A DNA stretch of 64,000 nucleotides from JAWKHR01 sp041394725 (lineage in GTDB: Bacteria; Acidobacteriota; Vicinamibacteria; Vicinamibacterales; SCN-69-37), in contig JAWKHR010000022.1 in NCBI GenBank assembly GCA_041394725.1, forward strand, positions 41,488 through 105,487, read 5' to 3'. Below are positions 35,610-47,231 of the stretch, piece after piece. Both the position numbers and the translations under genes were made by a program. Each line of letters opens with the position of its first letter. The first letter of the stretch is position 1. The notes beneath the pieces are model-generated. The model worked only from the letters and a program-made list of their open reading frames with translations, did no database searches and was not told the origin of the DNA.

Positions 35610-38243
35610 GTGGAATACGTCATCCAGGAGCTGCTGTTCGCCCTCGTCTTCGTGACGGCCGGGGTGTCAGCGGCTGCGCTCTTCCGGCACCGGGAGGCGC
35701 ATCGGCTCGACATCTTCCTCTTCGCCCTGGCGATCCTGCTGCCGCGGTACCTGCACCAGGTGCCCGCCGTGCTCGGCTTCCTCGGGCCGTCGGTGTTCGA
35801 TGTCCGGGCGCTCCTGGCCCTGCGTCTGGTCAGCTACTTCCGGGCCCTGCCCCGTGGCACGCTGGCGCTCGCCACTACTGTCTACCTCGGCCTCGTGTTC
35901 GGCCATATCGTCGTGCCGGACCTCGACTGGCCCGGCCGTGTCTTCACCTTCGCGCTGTTCGCCTGGTCCGCCGTGGTCTTTGCCTCCGAGGGGCGGCGCG
36001 TCGCAGGGGTCTCGCGCCATCGGCTGCTCTGGGCGGCGGCCGGGACCGCGTTCGCCCTGGCCGTCGAGGGCGACTACCTGGCCTTTCACCTCTTCCAGAT
36101 CAGTCCGTCCATGGCGGACGACATGGCCCTGGGCGACCGGTATCAGTGGTTCTACCCCCTGGCGTACAGCTGCTACTTCCTCGCCTTCGCCACGCCGAAG
36201 TGGCTGCTGGATCGCTGGCAGCAGGCGGAGCAGTCGCGGTACCTGGCGGGGACGACGGAGCGGGACGTCGAGGAGCGCGCGCGCCGCGCTCCCGAGGACC
36301 TGAACCGGGCCGCGGCGCGTTCGGTCGGCCATGCCCTCACGCTGGTCGCGATCGCCGAGCCGGGGGGCGCGCTCGCGGTCCGAGCCTCGACACGACCGGA
36401 GCTGGTCGGCCTCGAGGTGCCCGCCGGCGAGGGCCTGCTCTCGCAGGTGTGGCGCACGGGCGACCCGGACCGCGGCTCGATCCAGGACTGCGGGCCCACG
36501 GTCGCAGCCCGGCTGTCGCCGTTCGGCCAGCGCGTGCTCGTCGCGCCGGTGGCGGCGTCCGACCGGTGCTGGGGCGTCGCGGTGGTGGTGCAGTCGCGCG
36601 GCTCGCTGTTTCCGGACGACGACCTGAAGCTGCTCGCGCAGTTCGCGCGCTACGCGGCGATCGCGCTCGACCACGGCGCGCTCGTGGCCGAGGCCCACGC
36701 GCGCGAGCGCCGGGCGGCCGACCGACGCCTGCGTGAGGTCGAGGCGCGGATGGGGCTGATGCTCGACAGCATCAAGGACTATGCGATGCTGATCGTCGAT
36801 ACGCGGGGGCGGGTCGCCGCCTGGCACGTCGGCGCGCGCCACGTCTTCGGGTACGCGCCGGACGAGATGGCCGAGGAACTGGTGGCGCCGCTCTTCGAAC
36901 TCGAGCCGCCGGCCTTCGCCGCGCTGCTCGACGAGGCCCGGCAGCTGGGGCAGGCGGGGTTCGAGGGCGCGTGCCGCCGGAAGGACGGCGGGCGGTTCAT
37001 CGGCCAGACCACGATTCGGCCCCTCGTCGGCGAGGTCGATGCCGAGGGCTTCGCGGTCGTCACCCGCGACGTCACCGAGCAGCGACAGGTCGAGGCCCGC
37101 CTGCGCCGGAGCCAGAAGATGGAGGCGATCGGCCAGCTCGCCGGCGGCGTGGCGCACGACTTCAACAACCTCCTGACCACGATCCTGGGCCAGAGCGACC
37201 GGCTGGAGCAGGAGCTGGCGCCCTCGGATCCCCACCAGCCGCTCGCGCACGCCATCCGGACGGCGGCCGAGCGCGCGGCCGGGTTCACCCAGCACCTGCT
37301 CACGGTCAGCCGCGAACAGATGGTGGCGCCCGCGGTGATGAACCTGCGCCGCGTGGTGGAGGAGCTCGTGCCGATGCTGCGGCGATCGATCGGCGAGGCG
37401 ATCGCGATCGACGCCGTCTGGGACGCGTCGATGGCGCCCGTGCTGGGCGAACGGTCGCGCGTCGAGCAGGTGGTGCTCAACCTGGTCGTCAACGCGCGCG
37501 ACGCGACGCCGCCGGGCGGCCGGGTCACGCTGCGGGTCGGCCGCGGCTGGCTCGACGAGGTCGCGACGCGTGGCGAGGGGCCGGCGGCGCAGTACGTGTG
37601 GATCGAGGTGCGCGACACCGGCGTCGGCATGGACGAGGCCACGCGCGCCCGGATCTTCGAGCCGTTCTTCACGACCAAGCCGGTGGGCCAGGGCACCGGC
37701 CTCGGCCTGGCGACCGTGTACGGGATCGTGCGGCAGATGGGCGGGTTCGTCGCGGTGACGAGCGAGGTGGGGCAGGGCGCGACGTTCCGGGTCTGCCTGC
37801 CGGAGGCCCAGGCGGAGGTCGAGGCGGCGCCGCCGCGATCCGGCGCGGAGCTCTTCGAGTCGCTGCGCGGGCAGGAGACCGTGCTTCTGGCCGAGGACGA
37901 CGAAGGCGTGCGGGACTTCGTGGCGCAGACGCTGCGACGGTTCGGCTACCGCACGATCGTGGCCGGGGATGGTCAGGCCGCGCTCGCGCTGGCCGACGCG
38001 CACGTCGAGCCGATCCACCTCGTCGTCACCGACGTCATCATGCCGGGCGGGTCGGGGCCGGATCTGGCCCGCGCGCTGGCGGAACGCCGGCCGGGCGTGC
38101 CGGTGCTCTTCATTTCCGGGTACGCCGACGCGGAGCTCGCCCGGTCGGCGACGGTGCCGAAGGCCAGCCATCTGCTGCAGAAGCCGTTCACCGCCACGGA
38201 TCTGCTCGCCCGCGTGCGGCAGTTGCTCGCGGCGCGCGTCTGA
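35610..38243 (+). CDS. Hybrid sensor histidine kinase (membrane sensor, GAF, PAS, HK, receiver)
   Basis: An 877-residue hybrid kinase. Residues 1-205 contain about six or seven membrane helices resembling 7TM/MASE-type input regions. A GAF-like domain (about 245-365) follows, then a PAS domain (about 385-490, LDSIKDYAMLIVDTRGRVAA). The HisKA box has the phospho-acceptor H516 in LAGGVAHDFNNLLTTI. The ATPase has NARDATPPGG, DTGVGMDEAT and GTGLGLATVYGIVRQMGG. The receiver domain has its phospho-Asp D808 in VVTDVIMPGG and Lys in LLQKPFTA. No DNA-binding partner is adjacent. It sits nine bases after the redoxin gene, so it may sense envelope redox or the Cys-rich protein. Confidence 0.9.
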   Translation: MEYVIQELLFALVFVTAGVSAAALFRHREAHRLDIFLFALAILLPRYLHQVPAVLGFLGPSVFDVRALLALRLVSYFRALPRGTLALATTVYLGLVFGHIVVPDLDWPGRVFTFALFAWSAVVFASEGRRVAGVSRHRLLWAAAGTAFALAVEGDYLAFHLFQISPSMADDMALGDRYQWFYPLAYSCYFLAFATPKWLLDRWQQAEQSRYLAGTTERDVEERARRAPEDLNRAAARSVGHALTLVAIAEPGGALAVRASTRPELVGLEVPAGEGLLSQVWRTGDPDRGSIQDCGPTVAARLSPFGQRVLVAPVAASDRCWGVAVVVQSRGSLFPDDDLKLLAQFARYAAIALDHGALVAEAHARERRAADRRLREVEARMGLMLDSIKDYAMLIVDTRGRVAAWHVGARHVFGYAPDEMAEELVAPLFELEPPAFAALLDEARQLGQAGFEGACRRKDGGRFIGQTTIRPLVGEVDAEGFAVVTRDVTEQRQVEARLRRSQKMEAIGQLAGGVAHDFNNLLTTILGQSDRLEQELAPSDPHQPLAHAIRTAAERAAGFTQHLLTVSREQMVAPAVMNLRRVVEELVPMLRRSIGEAIAIDAVWDASMAPVLGERSRVEQVVLNLVVNARDATPPGGRVTLRVGRGWLDEVATRGEGPAAQYVWIEVRDTGVGMDEATRARIFEPFFTTKPVGQGTGLGLATVYGIVRQMGGFVAVTSEVGQGATFRVCLPEAQAEVEAAPPRSGAELFESLRGQETVLLAEDDEGVRDFVAQTLRRFGYRTIVAGDGQAALALADAHVEPIHLVVTDVIMPGGSGPDLARALAERRPGVPVLFISGYADAELARSATVPKASHLLQKPFTATDLLARVRQLLAARV

Positions 38244-38337
38244 CCGCCAGCCGCGGCAGCCCGACCCCACCCGCGCAGAAGCGCGAAAAACTGTCCGGTC
38301 GCACGGCCGGCGCCTCCAGCGGCGTCGGGCGATGCCG

Positions 38338-38343
38338 TATAAT
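38338..38343 (+). promoter_or_regulatory. Candidate -10 box of clpC
   Basis: TATAAT (38338-38343) is 41 bases before the clpC ATG in otherwise GC-rich spacer sequence. No good -35 hexamer is at the expected distance, so activator dependence or an alternative sigma factor is possible. No CtsR-type heptad repeat is visible. Confidence 0.35.
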
Positions 38344-38384
38344 GAATCAGGGATCGCGCGAGGCTTTTCCTCGCCGGATGCGTG

Positions 38385-40814
<2,430 letters not shown>

Positions 40815-40904
40815 GCCTGTAGACTGGGCGCCGGGGCCGAGACCCCGGGAGCAGGAGCCAGGGTCCCCCACCCGGGCTGGCCGCCCGCATCATCCTGGCA
40901 GGCA

Positions 40905-43715
40905 ATGATTTCACCGAGAGACGGGATTCGACTGTCACTTCCGGGTACCGCTGTGCTGGCGGTCCTCGGCGCACTGGCCGTGCCGGCACCGGCGGCCGCA
41001 CAGGGGATCCCGGCCCGGCCGGCGATCGTCCGGCTGCCCGTGGCGAGGCCGGCGGGGGCGATGACCGCGCTGACGGCGCAGGCCACCGGCCAGGGCACGC
41101 CGGCGACGCCGCCCGGCGGCCAGGACGCCGCCAACCCGGTCGAGCCCTGCGCGAACTTCGAGCCCGACAAGACCAACCTGCCGGCCGCCGGCTCCGGCCC
41201 GATCCTCCGGTGCCTGCAGCTCGTCTTCCACCCGATCAACCAGGCGACGGTGGACCTGACGACCTACCAGTACTACATCCGGACGCCGTACTCGATCCGC
41301 AGCGAGAACAAGTTCGCGCCCTACGACGAGGCATCGCTGCTCGCCGACTTCGATCGGCTCTGGCAGACGCCGTTCCTCGACGACCTGTGGATCGAGGTGC
41401 TCGACGAGCCCTATGAGAACGGCGTGCCGGGCAAGCACGTCGTCTTCCACATCGAGGAGCGCGACCGGATCAAGCAGGTCGACTACGTGTCGGCCAACCC
41501 GGACCAGAAGCTCAAGGTCGAGGTCAGCAAGATCGAGGAGACGCTGCGCGACCGCAACATCATCGTCCGGCTCGACTCGTTCGTCGACGACGCGACGATC
41601 CGTCGGGTCACGGGCGTCATCCGGGAACTGCACGCGGAGGAGGGCTACCAGGACGTCAGGATCGACCCGACGCTGACGCCGCTCGCGGGCGGTCCGAAGC
41701 TGATGCACCTGATCTTCCAGATCAACGCCGGTCCGAAGTACCAGATCCGCGAGGTGGTGTTCGACGGCAACGAGTCGGCGAGCGACGGGAAGCTGCGGAG
41801 CAAGCTCAAGGAGAACCGGCCGAAGAGCTGGCTGTCGTTCATCACCAGCGCCGGCACCTACTACCCGTCGAAGTGGGCCGACGACGCGCAGGCGATCACG
41901 GAGTACTACCAGAACCAGGGGCACGCCCGGGCGCTGGTGGGCGAGCCGCAGGTCGAGACGATCGAGGACACCCCGGACGGCAGCAAGCGCTACGTGCGGC
42001 TCCGGGTGCCGGTGGACGAGGGGCCGAAGTACACGATCGGCGAGTTCACCGTGGAGGGGTCGGACAAGCTCGACGCGGCCGGCCTGCGCGCGCTGTTCAA
42101 GGTCAAGACCGGCGACACCTACAGCCGCAAGCCCATCGACAAGGGCATCGAGAAGGCGACCGAGGCGTTCGGCACGTTCGGCTACTTCCAGATGACGCCG
42201 AACCCGGAGCTGGACTTCCACGACCTGGACGAGGAGACGGGGAACACGATTCCGGACGGCAAGCCGGTGATCGACATCCACATGAAGTTCGAGCCGGGCG
42301 AGCAGTTCTTCGTCCACCGGATCAATTTCTTCGGCAACAGCACGACCCACGACAGCGTCATCCGGCGCGAGCTGCGGATCGTCGAGGGCGGCGTGTTCAA
42401 CACGATCGGCCTGCGCGAGAGCATCCGCCGCCTGAACCAGCTGGGCTACTTCCAGCCGCTCGAGGACGCGAACGCGATCTCCGTCAAGCCGGTGACGGGC
42501 ACGACCAACCAGGTGGACGTCGGCCTCACGTTCACCGAGCAGAACCGGAACCAGCTCACCTTCGGCGCCGGCGTCTCGCAGTTCGACGGGTTCTTCGGGC
42601 AGCTCGGCTACCAGACCTCGAATTTCATGGGCCGCGGCGAGACGCTGGGCGTCAACCTGCAGCGCGGCTCGCAGGCGCGCAACTACCAGCTGTCGTTCAG
42701 CGAGCCGTACCTGTTCGAGCGCCCGATCACGGTGGGCACGGACGTCTACCGGCGCCAGTTCATCTTCCCGCTGCAGTACACCCAGGACTCGACCGGCACC
42801 AACTTCGTGGTCGGCTACCCGATCGCGAACTACACCCGGTTGTTCATGGGCTACAGCTACGAGAAGGTGACGGTCAAGGACATCAACCAGGCCTACCTCG
42901 ACCCGGCGCTCCTCGCGGCGAGTCCGTTCCTGGCCGACTCGCTCCTGCTCAACACGGGCGGGAAGCGCACGGTGAGCAAGATCTCGCCGAGCCTCGTCCA
43001 CAACACCGTCGACCACCCGATCTTCCCGACGTCGGGCAAACGGCTGACGGCCAGCTTCGACGTCGCGGGCCTCGGCGGCAACACGTCGTTCGTGCAGACG
43101 CGGCTCGAGGGGATTTTCTACTTCCCGTTCACGCCCCGGTTCTCGCTCGGCCTCCGCGGCGAGGGGCAGTACATCCGGCCCTACGGCAACACCGACACGC
43201 TGCCCATCTTCGAGCGCCTGTTCCTCGGCGGCGAGTACAGCGTGCGCGGCTTCGACATCCGGACGATCGGCCCCCGCGACGAGTCGGGCCGCGTGGTGCT
43301 GGGCGGCAACAAGACGCTGACGTTCAACGCCGAGTTCTACATCAACATCGTGAACTCGGTGCGGCTGCTCGCGTTCTACGACGCCGGGCAGGTGCGCGAC
43401 CAGGGCGAGAAGTTCGGCTGGTGGGAGGACGTGACGACGCAGGTGGATCCGCCGCTGCCGGTGCTGTACGACCCGAACGCGCCGGTGATCACCGCGCCGG
43501 GGGTGCCCGTGCCGCAGCCCACCACCGTCGTGCTCGGCCGGCGCAACGCCTTCAAGACGTCCACCGGGCTCGAGCTGCGGTTCTTCCTGCCGGTGCTGAA
43601 CGTGCCGTTCCGGCTGATCGCGTCCTACAACCCGCAGCGGGGCGGCGTGCTCAACAACAGCCTGCTGCCGCAGCCGCGGTTCACGTTCCGGTTCGCGGTG
43701 GGGACGACGTTCTGA
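40905..43715 (+). CDS. bamA: Outer-membrane protein assembly factor BamA
   Basis: A 936-residue Omp85 protein that inserts beta-barrels into the outer membrane. A signal peptide (about 1-33, ending AAAQ) and a Pro/Gln-rich linker precede several POTRA domains (about 140-560), e.g. YQIREVVFDGNESAS, FFVHRINFFGNSTTHD and VIRRELRIVEGGVFNTIGLR. The C-terminal barrel (about 580-936) has the conserved loop-6 motif VRGFD in LGGEYSVRGFDIRTIG and ends in Phe (AVGTTF). The N-terminal linker is longer than in enterobacterial BamA. It is followed by a convergent lipoprotein gene, with skp and lpx genes beyond. Confidence 0.95.
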   Translation: MISPRDGIRLSLPGTAVLAVLGALAVPAPAAAQGIPARPAIVRLPVARPAGAMTALTAQATGQGTPATPPGGQDAANPVEPCANFEPDKTNLPAAGSGPILRCLQLVFHPINQATVDLTTYQYYIRTPYSIRSENKFAPYDEASLLADFDRLWQTPFLDDLWIEVLDEPYENGVPGKHVVFHIEERDRIKQVDYVSANPDQKLKVEVSKIEETLRDRNIIVRLDSFVDDATIRRVTGVIRELHAEEGYQDVRIDPTLTPLAGGPKLMHLIFQINAGPKYQIREVVFDGNESASDGKLRSKLKENRPKSWLSFITSAGTYYPSKWADDAQAITEYYQNQGHARALVGEPQVETIEDTPDGSKRYVRLRVPVDEGPKYTIGEFTVEGSDKLDAAGLRALFKVKTGDTYSRKPIDKGIEKATEAFGTFGYFQMTPNPELDFHDLDEETGNTIPDGKPVIDIHMKFEPGEQFFVHRINFFGNSTTHDSVIRRELRIVEGGVFNTIGLRESIRRLNQLGYFQPLEDANAISVKPVTGTTNQVDVGLTFTEQNRNQLTFGAGVSQFDGFFGQLGYQTSNFMGRGETLGVNLQRGSQARNYQLSFSEPYLFERPITVGTDVYRRQFIFPLQYTQDSTGTNFVVGYPIANYTRLFMGYSYEKVTVKDINQAYLDPALLAASPFLADSLLLNTGGKRTVSKISPSLVHNTVDHPIFPTSGKRLTASFDVAGLGGNTSFVQTRLEGIFYFPFTPRFSLGLRGEGQYIRPYGNTDTLPIFERLFLGGEYSVRGFDIRTIGPRDESGRVVLGGNKTLTFNAEFYINIVNSVRLLAFYDAGQVRDQGEKFGWWEDVTTQVDPPLPVLYDPNAPVITAPGVPVPQPTTVVLGRRNAFKTSTGLELRFFLPVLNVPFRLIASYNPQRGGVLNNSLLPQPRFTFRFAVGTTF

Positions 43716-43727
43716 CGTCCCCCGATC

Positions 43728-44147
43728 CTACGGATGGACGACGGTCAGCGTGAAGGTCTGCGGATCGCTGAGCTTGCCGACGTCGCGGACGCGCACGCAG
43801 ATGTCGGTCGCGACCGAGACGGCGCCGGTGATCGAGGCGCCCTGGGTGGCGTTGTCGTTCGAGAGGACTTCCTGGCAGGTCGAGCCGTTCCAGGTGCCGA
43901 TGCTGACGCCGACCGTGGCGGCCGCGTCGGGCGTGAGGGCGGTCAGCGTGGCGACGACGTTGCCGGCCGCGGCGACCGCGAAGGTGAACGTGGCCGCCGC
44001 ATTCACGCTGAGCGACCCGTTGAACGTGTCGGTGACCGTGGGCGCCGGGTCGGGCGTCGGGGTCGTGGGGACCTGCGTGTCCTCGCAGGCGACCGCCGCG
44101 GCGGCCAGGGTCAACGCGAGCAGGCTTCGTCCAACGGTTCGGCGCAT
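43728..44147 (-). CDS. Small lipoprotein with pre-peptidase-C-like beta domain
   Basis: A 139-residue lipoprotein. The signal ends at lipobox AVAC with lipidated C21; a Thr/Pro linker follows. The rest is a beta-sandwich-like domain (FNGSLSVNAAATFTFAVAAA, and FTLTVVHP at the end), resembling pre-peptidase C-terminal (PPC) domains, with one disulfide-capable pair of Cys. The start is ATG at 44147 with AGGAG six bases upstream; GTG at 44153 is possible. It is convergent with bamA, 12 bases apart. Function unknown. Confidence 0.72.
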   Translation of the reverse strand: MRRTVGRSLLALTLAAAAVACEDTQVPTTPTPDPAPTVTDTFNGSLSVNAAATFTFAVAAAGNVVATLTALTPDAAATVGVSIGTWNGSTCQEVLSNDNATQGASITGAVSVATDICVRVRDVGKLSDPQTFTLTVVHP

Positions 44148-44286
44148 TTCCACTCCTGGGTTCTATTCTACCGGTCGGACGCCGGCCGCGGCATTCCGGC
44201 CGGGACGTCGAGCGGCACCCCGGAGGACGGGAGGGTCGCCGGCGGCCGGCGGCGCGCCCGGGTCCGGCGGGTGGCTCAGGGGGTTC

Positions 44287-44295
44287 TGCTAAACT
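44287..44295 (+). promoter_or_regulatory. Extended -10 promoter candidate for skp
   Basis: TGCTAAACT (44287-44295) fits an extended -10 element (TG-N-TAAACT) about 105 bases before the skp start, in an otherwise GC-rich 252-base gap. The leader between holds a GCCCGG/CCGGGC hairpin (44337-44356). No gene is seen in the gap. Confidence 0.4.
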
Positions 44296-44399
44296 GACGT
44301 GATGCCCGCCCGCTGGTGCGAGGAGACCGGGCAGGTGCCCGGCCGGTTTGCCGGGCTGGCTGGCTCTACGTTATCGTTGGCCGCTAAGGTGTGGACGCA

Positions 44400-45023
44400 A
44401 TGACACGCATGATCACCGCTTTGACCGTTTGTGCCCTGTTTACGGGTGGTGCCGCCGCCGCGCAGACGCCGCCGCCGACCCAGCAGACGCCGCCGGCCAC
44501 GCCGCCGCAGCAGACGCCCGCGCCCGCGCCGGCCCCCGTGCCGTTCCCCGCGGACGCCAAGATCGCCTTCATCAACCTGCAGGCCGTCGTGAGCCAGTCG
44601 TCGCTCGGCAAGGCGGGGTCGAAGGAGATGCAGACGCTGACGGCGGCCCGCAACGAGCAGATCCAGGCCAAGCAGAAGGAAATCCAGGCGCTGCAGGCGA
44701 AGGCCCAGGCGCAGGCGACGGTCATGTCCGCCGACGCGCTCAACAGCATGAACCGCGACCTGGACCGCATGAACCGTGAACTCCAGTTCATGCAGCAGCA
44801 GGCGCAGGCCGACATCCAGGCCAAGAACCAGGAACTGCTCGACAACTTCCAGGTGAAGGTGCTGCCCATTGTTGAGGAACTCCGTAAGGAGAAGGGGCTC
44901 TGGGTGATCTTCGCGGTGCAGGATCAGGCCGATGCCCCGGGCGGGCTTGCCGTCGCCGCCGCGCACGAGGGCCTCGATCTGACGATGGAAGTGGTCAAGC
45001 GGCTCGACGCCATCAGCAAGTAG
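44400..45023 (+). CDS. skp: OmpH/Skp-family periplasmic chaperone
   Basis: A 207-residue exported chaperone for unfolded outer-membrane proteins. A signal peptide (about 1-22) and a Pro/Gln/Thr-rich linker are followed by KIAFINLQAVVSQSSLGKAG, the typical first strand of OmpH, and a long coiled-coil tentacle (about 70-150, AARNEQIQAKQKEIQALQAK). The C-terminal strand region returns to the body (GLWVIFAVQDQ). The ATG at 44400 fits AAGG ten bases upstream better than GTG at 44391. It lies between bamA and the fabZ-lpxA fusion, the usual neighbourhood, though lpxD is absent. Confidence 0.9.
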   Translation: MTRMITALTVCALFTGGAAAAQTPPPTQQTPPATPPQQTPAPAPAPVPFPADAKIAFINLQAVVSQSSLGKAGSKEMQTLTAARNEQIQAKQKEIQALQAKAQAQATVMSADALNSMNRDLDRMNRELQFMQQQAQADIQAKNQELLDNFQVKVLPIVEELRKEKGLWVIFAVQDQADAPGGLAVAAAHEGLDLTMEVVKRLDAISK

Positions 45024-45092
45024 CGGAGGGCCGGCCTCGTCCCGGCCTCGATCGACACCGGGTGTGCTTCCGGCAGGAAGGGGAGGCGCCCG

Positions 45093-46400
45093 GTGTCTGA
45101 CTGTGTGGAGCCGATGAACATCCCCCCCGTCCTCGAGCGCCTGGTCTACCGGTATCCGTCGGTGCTCGTGGACGCCGTGATCGAGCACGAGCCCGGCCGG
45201 CGCATCGTCGCGGTCAAGAACGTCACCGTTTCCGAGGAATTCTTCCAGGGACACTTTCCCGGCACGCCGCTCATGCCCGGCGTGCTGATGATCGAGTCGC
45301 TGACCCAGGTGGCGACCCTGCTGCTCGCCTCGGCGCCCGACGGCGCCGAGTGGAGCCGCGCGCGGCTGCGCGGCGTGGACAACGCCAAGTTCCGGCGGCA
45401 GGTGGTGCCCGGCGACCGGCTCCAGCTCGAGGTCACGCTCGGCCGTCGGCGCGGCCCCATCACGTACGCGGCGGCCGTGGCGTCGGTCGGCGGGCAGGTC
45501 GTGGCCGAGGCCACGCTGGTGATTGCGCGCGAGGAGGCCGACGAGACGGAGGTCTCCCCGGCGGGCCGGTACCGCGAGGTGCACGGCGCGCGGGTCCACG
45601 AGACCGCGCTGGTCGATCCGCTGGCCCGCCTCGGGCGGGGCAGCGAGATTGGGCCCTTCGCGACGATCGGCCCGGGCGTGGTCATCGGCGAGGACTGCCG
45701 GATCGGCGCGTCGGCGATCATCGACGGCCTGACGACGGTCGGCGACCGCACGGAGATCTTCGCGTTCGCCTCGATTGGCCTCGCGCCGCAGGACCTGAAG
45801 TTCCGGGGCGAGCCCACGCGGCTCGACATCGGCACCGACAACGTCTTCCGCGAGTTCGTCACGATCCACCGCGGCACCGCCGGCGGCGGCGGCGTGACGA
45901 CGATCGGGCACCACAACCTGTTCATGGCCTACGCCCACGTCGCGCACGACTGCCACGTGGGGTCGCACACGATCTTCGGCAACGCCGCCACGCTGGGCGG
46001 CCACGTCACGGTCGAGGACTTCTCGACGATCAGCGCCTACTCGGGCGTCCACCAGTTCTGTCGGGTGGGGCAGCACGCGTTCATCGGCGGCTACACCGTG
46101 GTCACGCGTGACGCGCTGCCGTACGCGAAGACCGTCGGCAACCGCGCGCGCATCTACGGCGTGAACACGATCGGCCTCGAGCGGCGGGGCTTCAGCCCCG
46201 AGCTCATCGTCAAGCTCCGGCGGGCCTACCGGCACCTGCTCCAGCACAACACGAGCCGCGCGCTCGAGCTGATCGAGCGGGATCCGACGATGGCGGCCCC
46301 CGAGGTGCGGTATCTGGTGGACTTCATCACGTCCAGCCAGCGCGGCGTGATCCTGCGCCGCCCGTCGCGACGCCTGGACGACCTGGTCGATGTGGACTGA
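45093..46400 (+). CDS. Fusion of FabZ dehydratase and LpxA acyltransferase
   Basis: A 435-residue bifunctional protein. Residues 1-150 are a hot-dog-fold 3-hydroxyacyl-ACP dehydratase, with catalytic H54 and E68 in QGHFPGTPLMPGVLMIESL. Residues about 162-435 are UDP-GlcNAc acyltransferase: left-handed beta-helix hexapeptide repeats (IGPFATIGPGVVIGE) and catalytic H285 in MAYAHVAHDCHVG, with FREFVTIHRGTA before it and the helical C-terminus. The enzymes compete for 3-hydroxyacyl-ACP, which feeds either phospholipid or lipid A. Start GTG 45093 is set by GGGGAGG seven bases upstream. Followed by lpxI. Confidence 0.93.
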   Translation: MSDCVEPMNIPPVLERLVYRYPSVLVDAVIEHEPGRRIVAVKNVTVSEEFFQGHFPGTPLMPGVLMIESLTQVATLLLASAPDGAEWSRARLRGVDNAKFRRQVVPGDRLQLEVTLGRRRGPITYAAAVASVGGQVVAEATLVIAREEADETEVSPAGRYREVHGARVHETALVDPLARLGRGSEIGPFATIGPGVVIGEDCRIGASAIIDGLTTVGDRTEIFAFASIGLAPQDLKFRGEPTRLDIGTDNVFREFVTIHRGTAGGGGVTTIGHHNLFMAYAHVAHDCHVGSHTIFGNAATLGGHVTVEDFSTISAYSGVHQFCRVGQHAFIGGYTVVTRDALPYAKTVGNRARIYGVNTIGLERRGFSPELIVKLRRAYRHLLQHNTSRALELIERDPTMAAPEVRYLVDFITSSQRGVILRRPSRRLDDLVDVD

Positions 46401-46409
46401 CCGACGCCC

Positions 46410-47231
46410 GTGGCTCTCGGACTGATCGCCGGCAACGGCACGTTCCCGTTCCTCGTGCTGCGCGCCGCCCGGCGCCTCGGCCACGACGTCACCGTGGTGG
46501 CCATCGAGGGGGAGGCGTCGCCGGAGATCGACCGGCTGGCCGCGGAGGTCGGGGGCACGACGGTCACCTGGATCGCCCTCGGCCAGCTCGGCCGGTGCAT
46601 CAGGACGCTCACCGCCGCCGGCGCGACCCGTGCCGTGATGGCCGGGCAGGTGAAGCACGTCAAGCTGTTCGGCGGCGTCCTGCCGGACCTCACGCTGCTC
46701 ACGGTCCTGACGAAGCTCAAGGCGCGCAACACCGACGCGCTGATCGCCGCCGTCGCCGCCGTGCTGGCCGACCACGGCATCACCCTGATGGACTCGACCG
46801 CGCTGCTCGGGGAGTTGCTCGCGCGTCCCGGCGTGCTGACGCGTGCGCAGCCGACCGAGGCGATGGCGGCCGACTTCACGTTCGGCTACGGCGTCGCCGA
46901 CGCGGTCGCCGGCGTGGACGTGGGCCAGACCATCGTCGTCAAGGACTGCGCGGTGGTCGCGGTGGAGGCGATGGAAGGCACCGACGAGACGATCGCGCGG
47001 GCGGGCCGGCTGGCCGGCACGGGCACGCGCGTGGTCAAGGTGGCGAAGCCGGGCCAGGACATGCGGTTCGACGTGCCCGTGGTGGGCGTGGCGACGATCG
47101 ACGCCATGCGCGCCGCGGGCGCCGACGGCCTGTCGGTGGACGCCGGCCGCACGCTGGTGATCGACGGCGACGCCGTGATCCGCGCGGCGGACGAGGCGGG
47201 CATCGTGATGGTCGGGCGGGAGCCGTCGTGA
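46410..47231 (+). CDS. lpxI: UDP-2,3-diacylglucosamine pyrophosphatase LpxI
   Basis: A 273-residue lipid A enzyme that forms 2,3-diacylglucosamine-1-phosphate. LpxI replaces LpxH in many bacteria. The N-terminal domain starts LGLIAGNGTFPFLVLRAARR and includes AVMAGQVKHVKLFGG; the C-terminal catalytic domain has QTIVVKDCAVVAVEAMEGTD, KVAKPGQDMRFDVPVVG and LVIDGDAVIRAADEAGI. Its length matches the family. Start GTG 46410 is nine bases after the lpxA fusion. The stop overlaps the oxidoreductase gene by GTGA. Confidence 0.94.
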   Translation: MALGLIAGNGTFPFLVLRAARRLGHDVTVVAIEGEASPEIDRLAAEVGGTTVTWIALGQLGRCIRTLTAAGATRAVMAGQVKHVKLFGGVLPDLTLLTVLTKLKARNTDALIAAVAAVLADHGITLMDSTALLGELLARPGVLTRAQPTEAMAADFTFGYGVADAVAGVDVGQTIVVKDCAVVAVEAMEGTDETIARAGRLAGTGTRVVKVAKPGQDMRFDVPVVGVATIDAMRAAGADGLSVDAGRTLVIDGDAVIRAADEAGIVMVGREPS

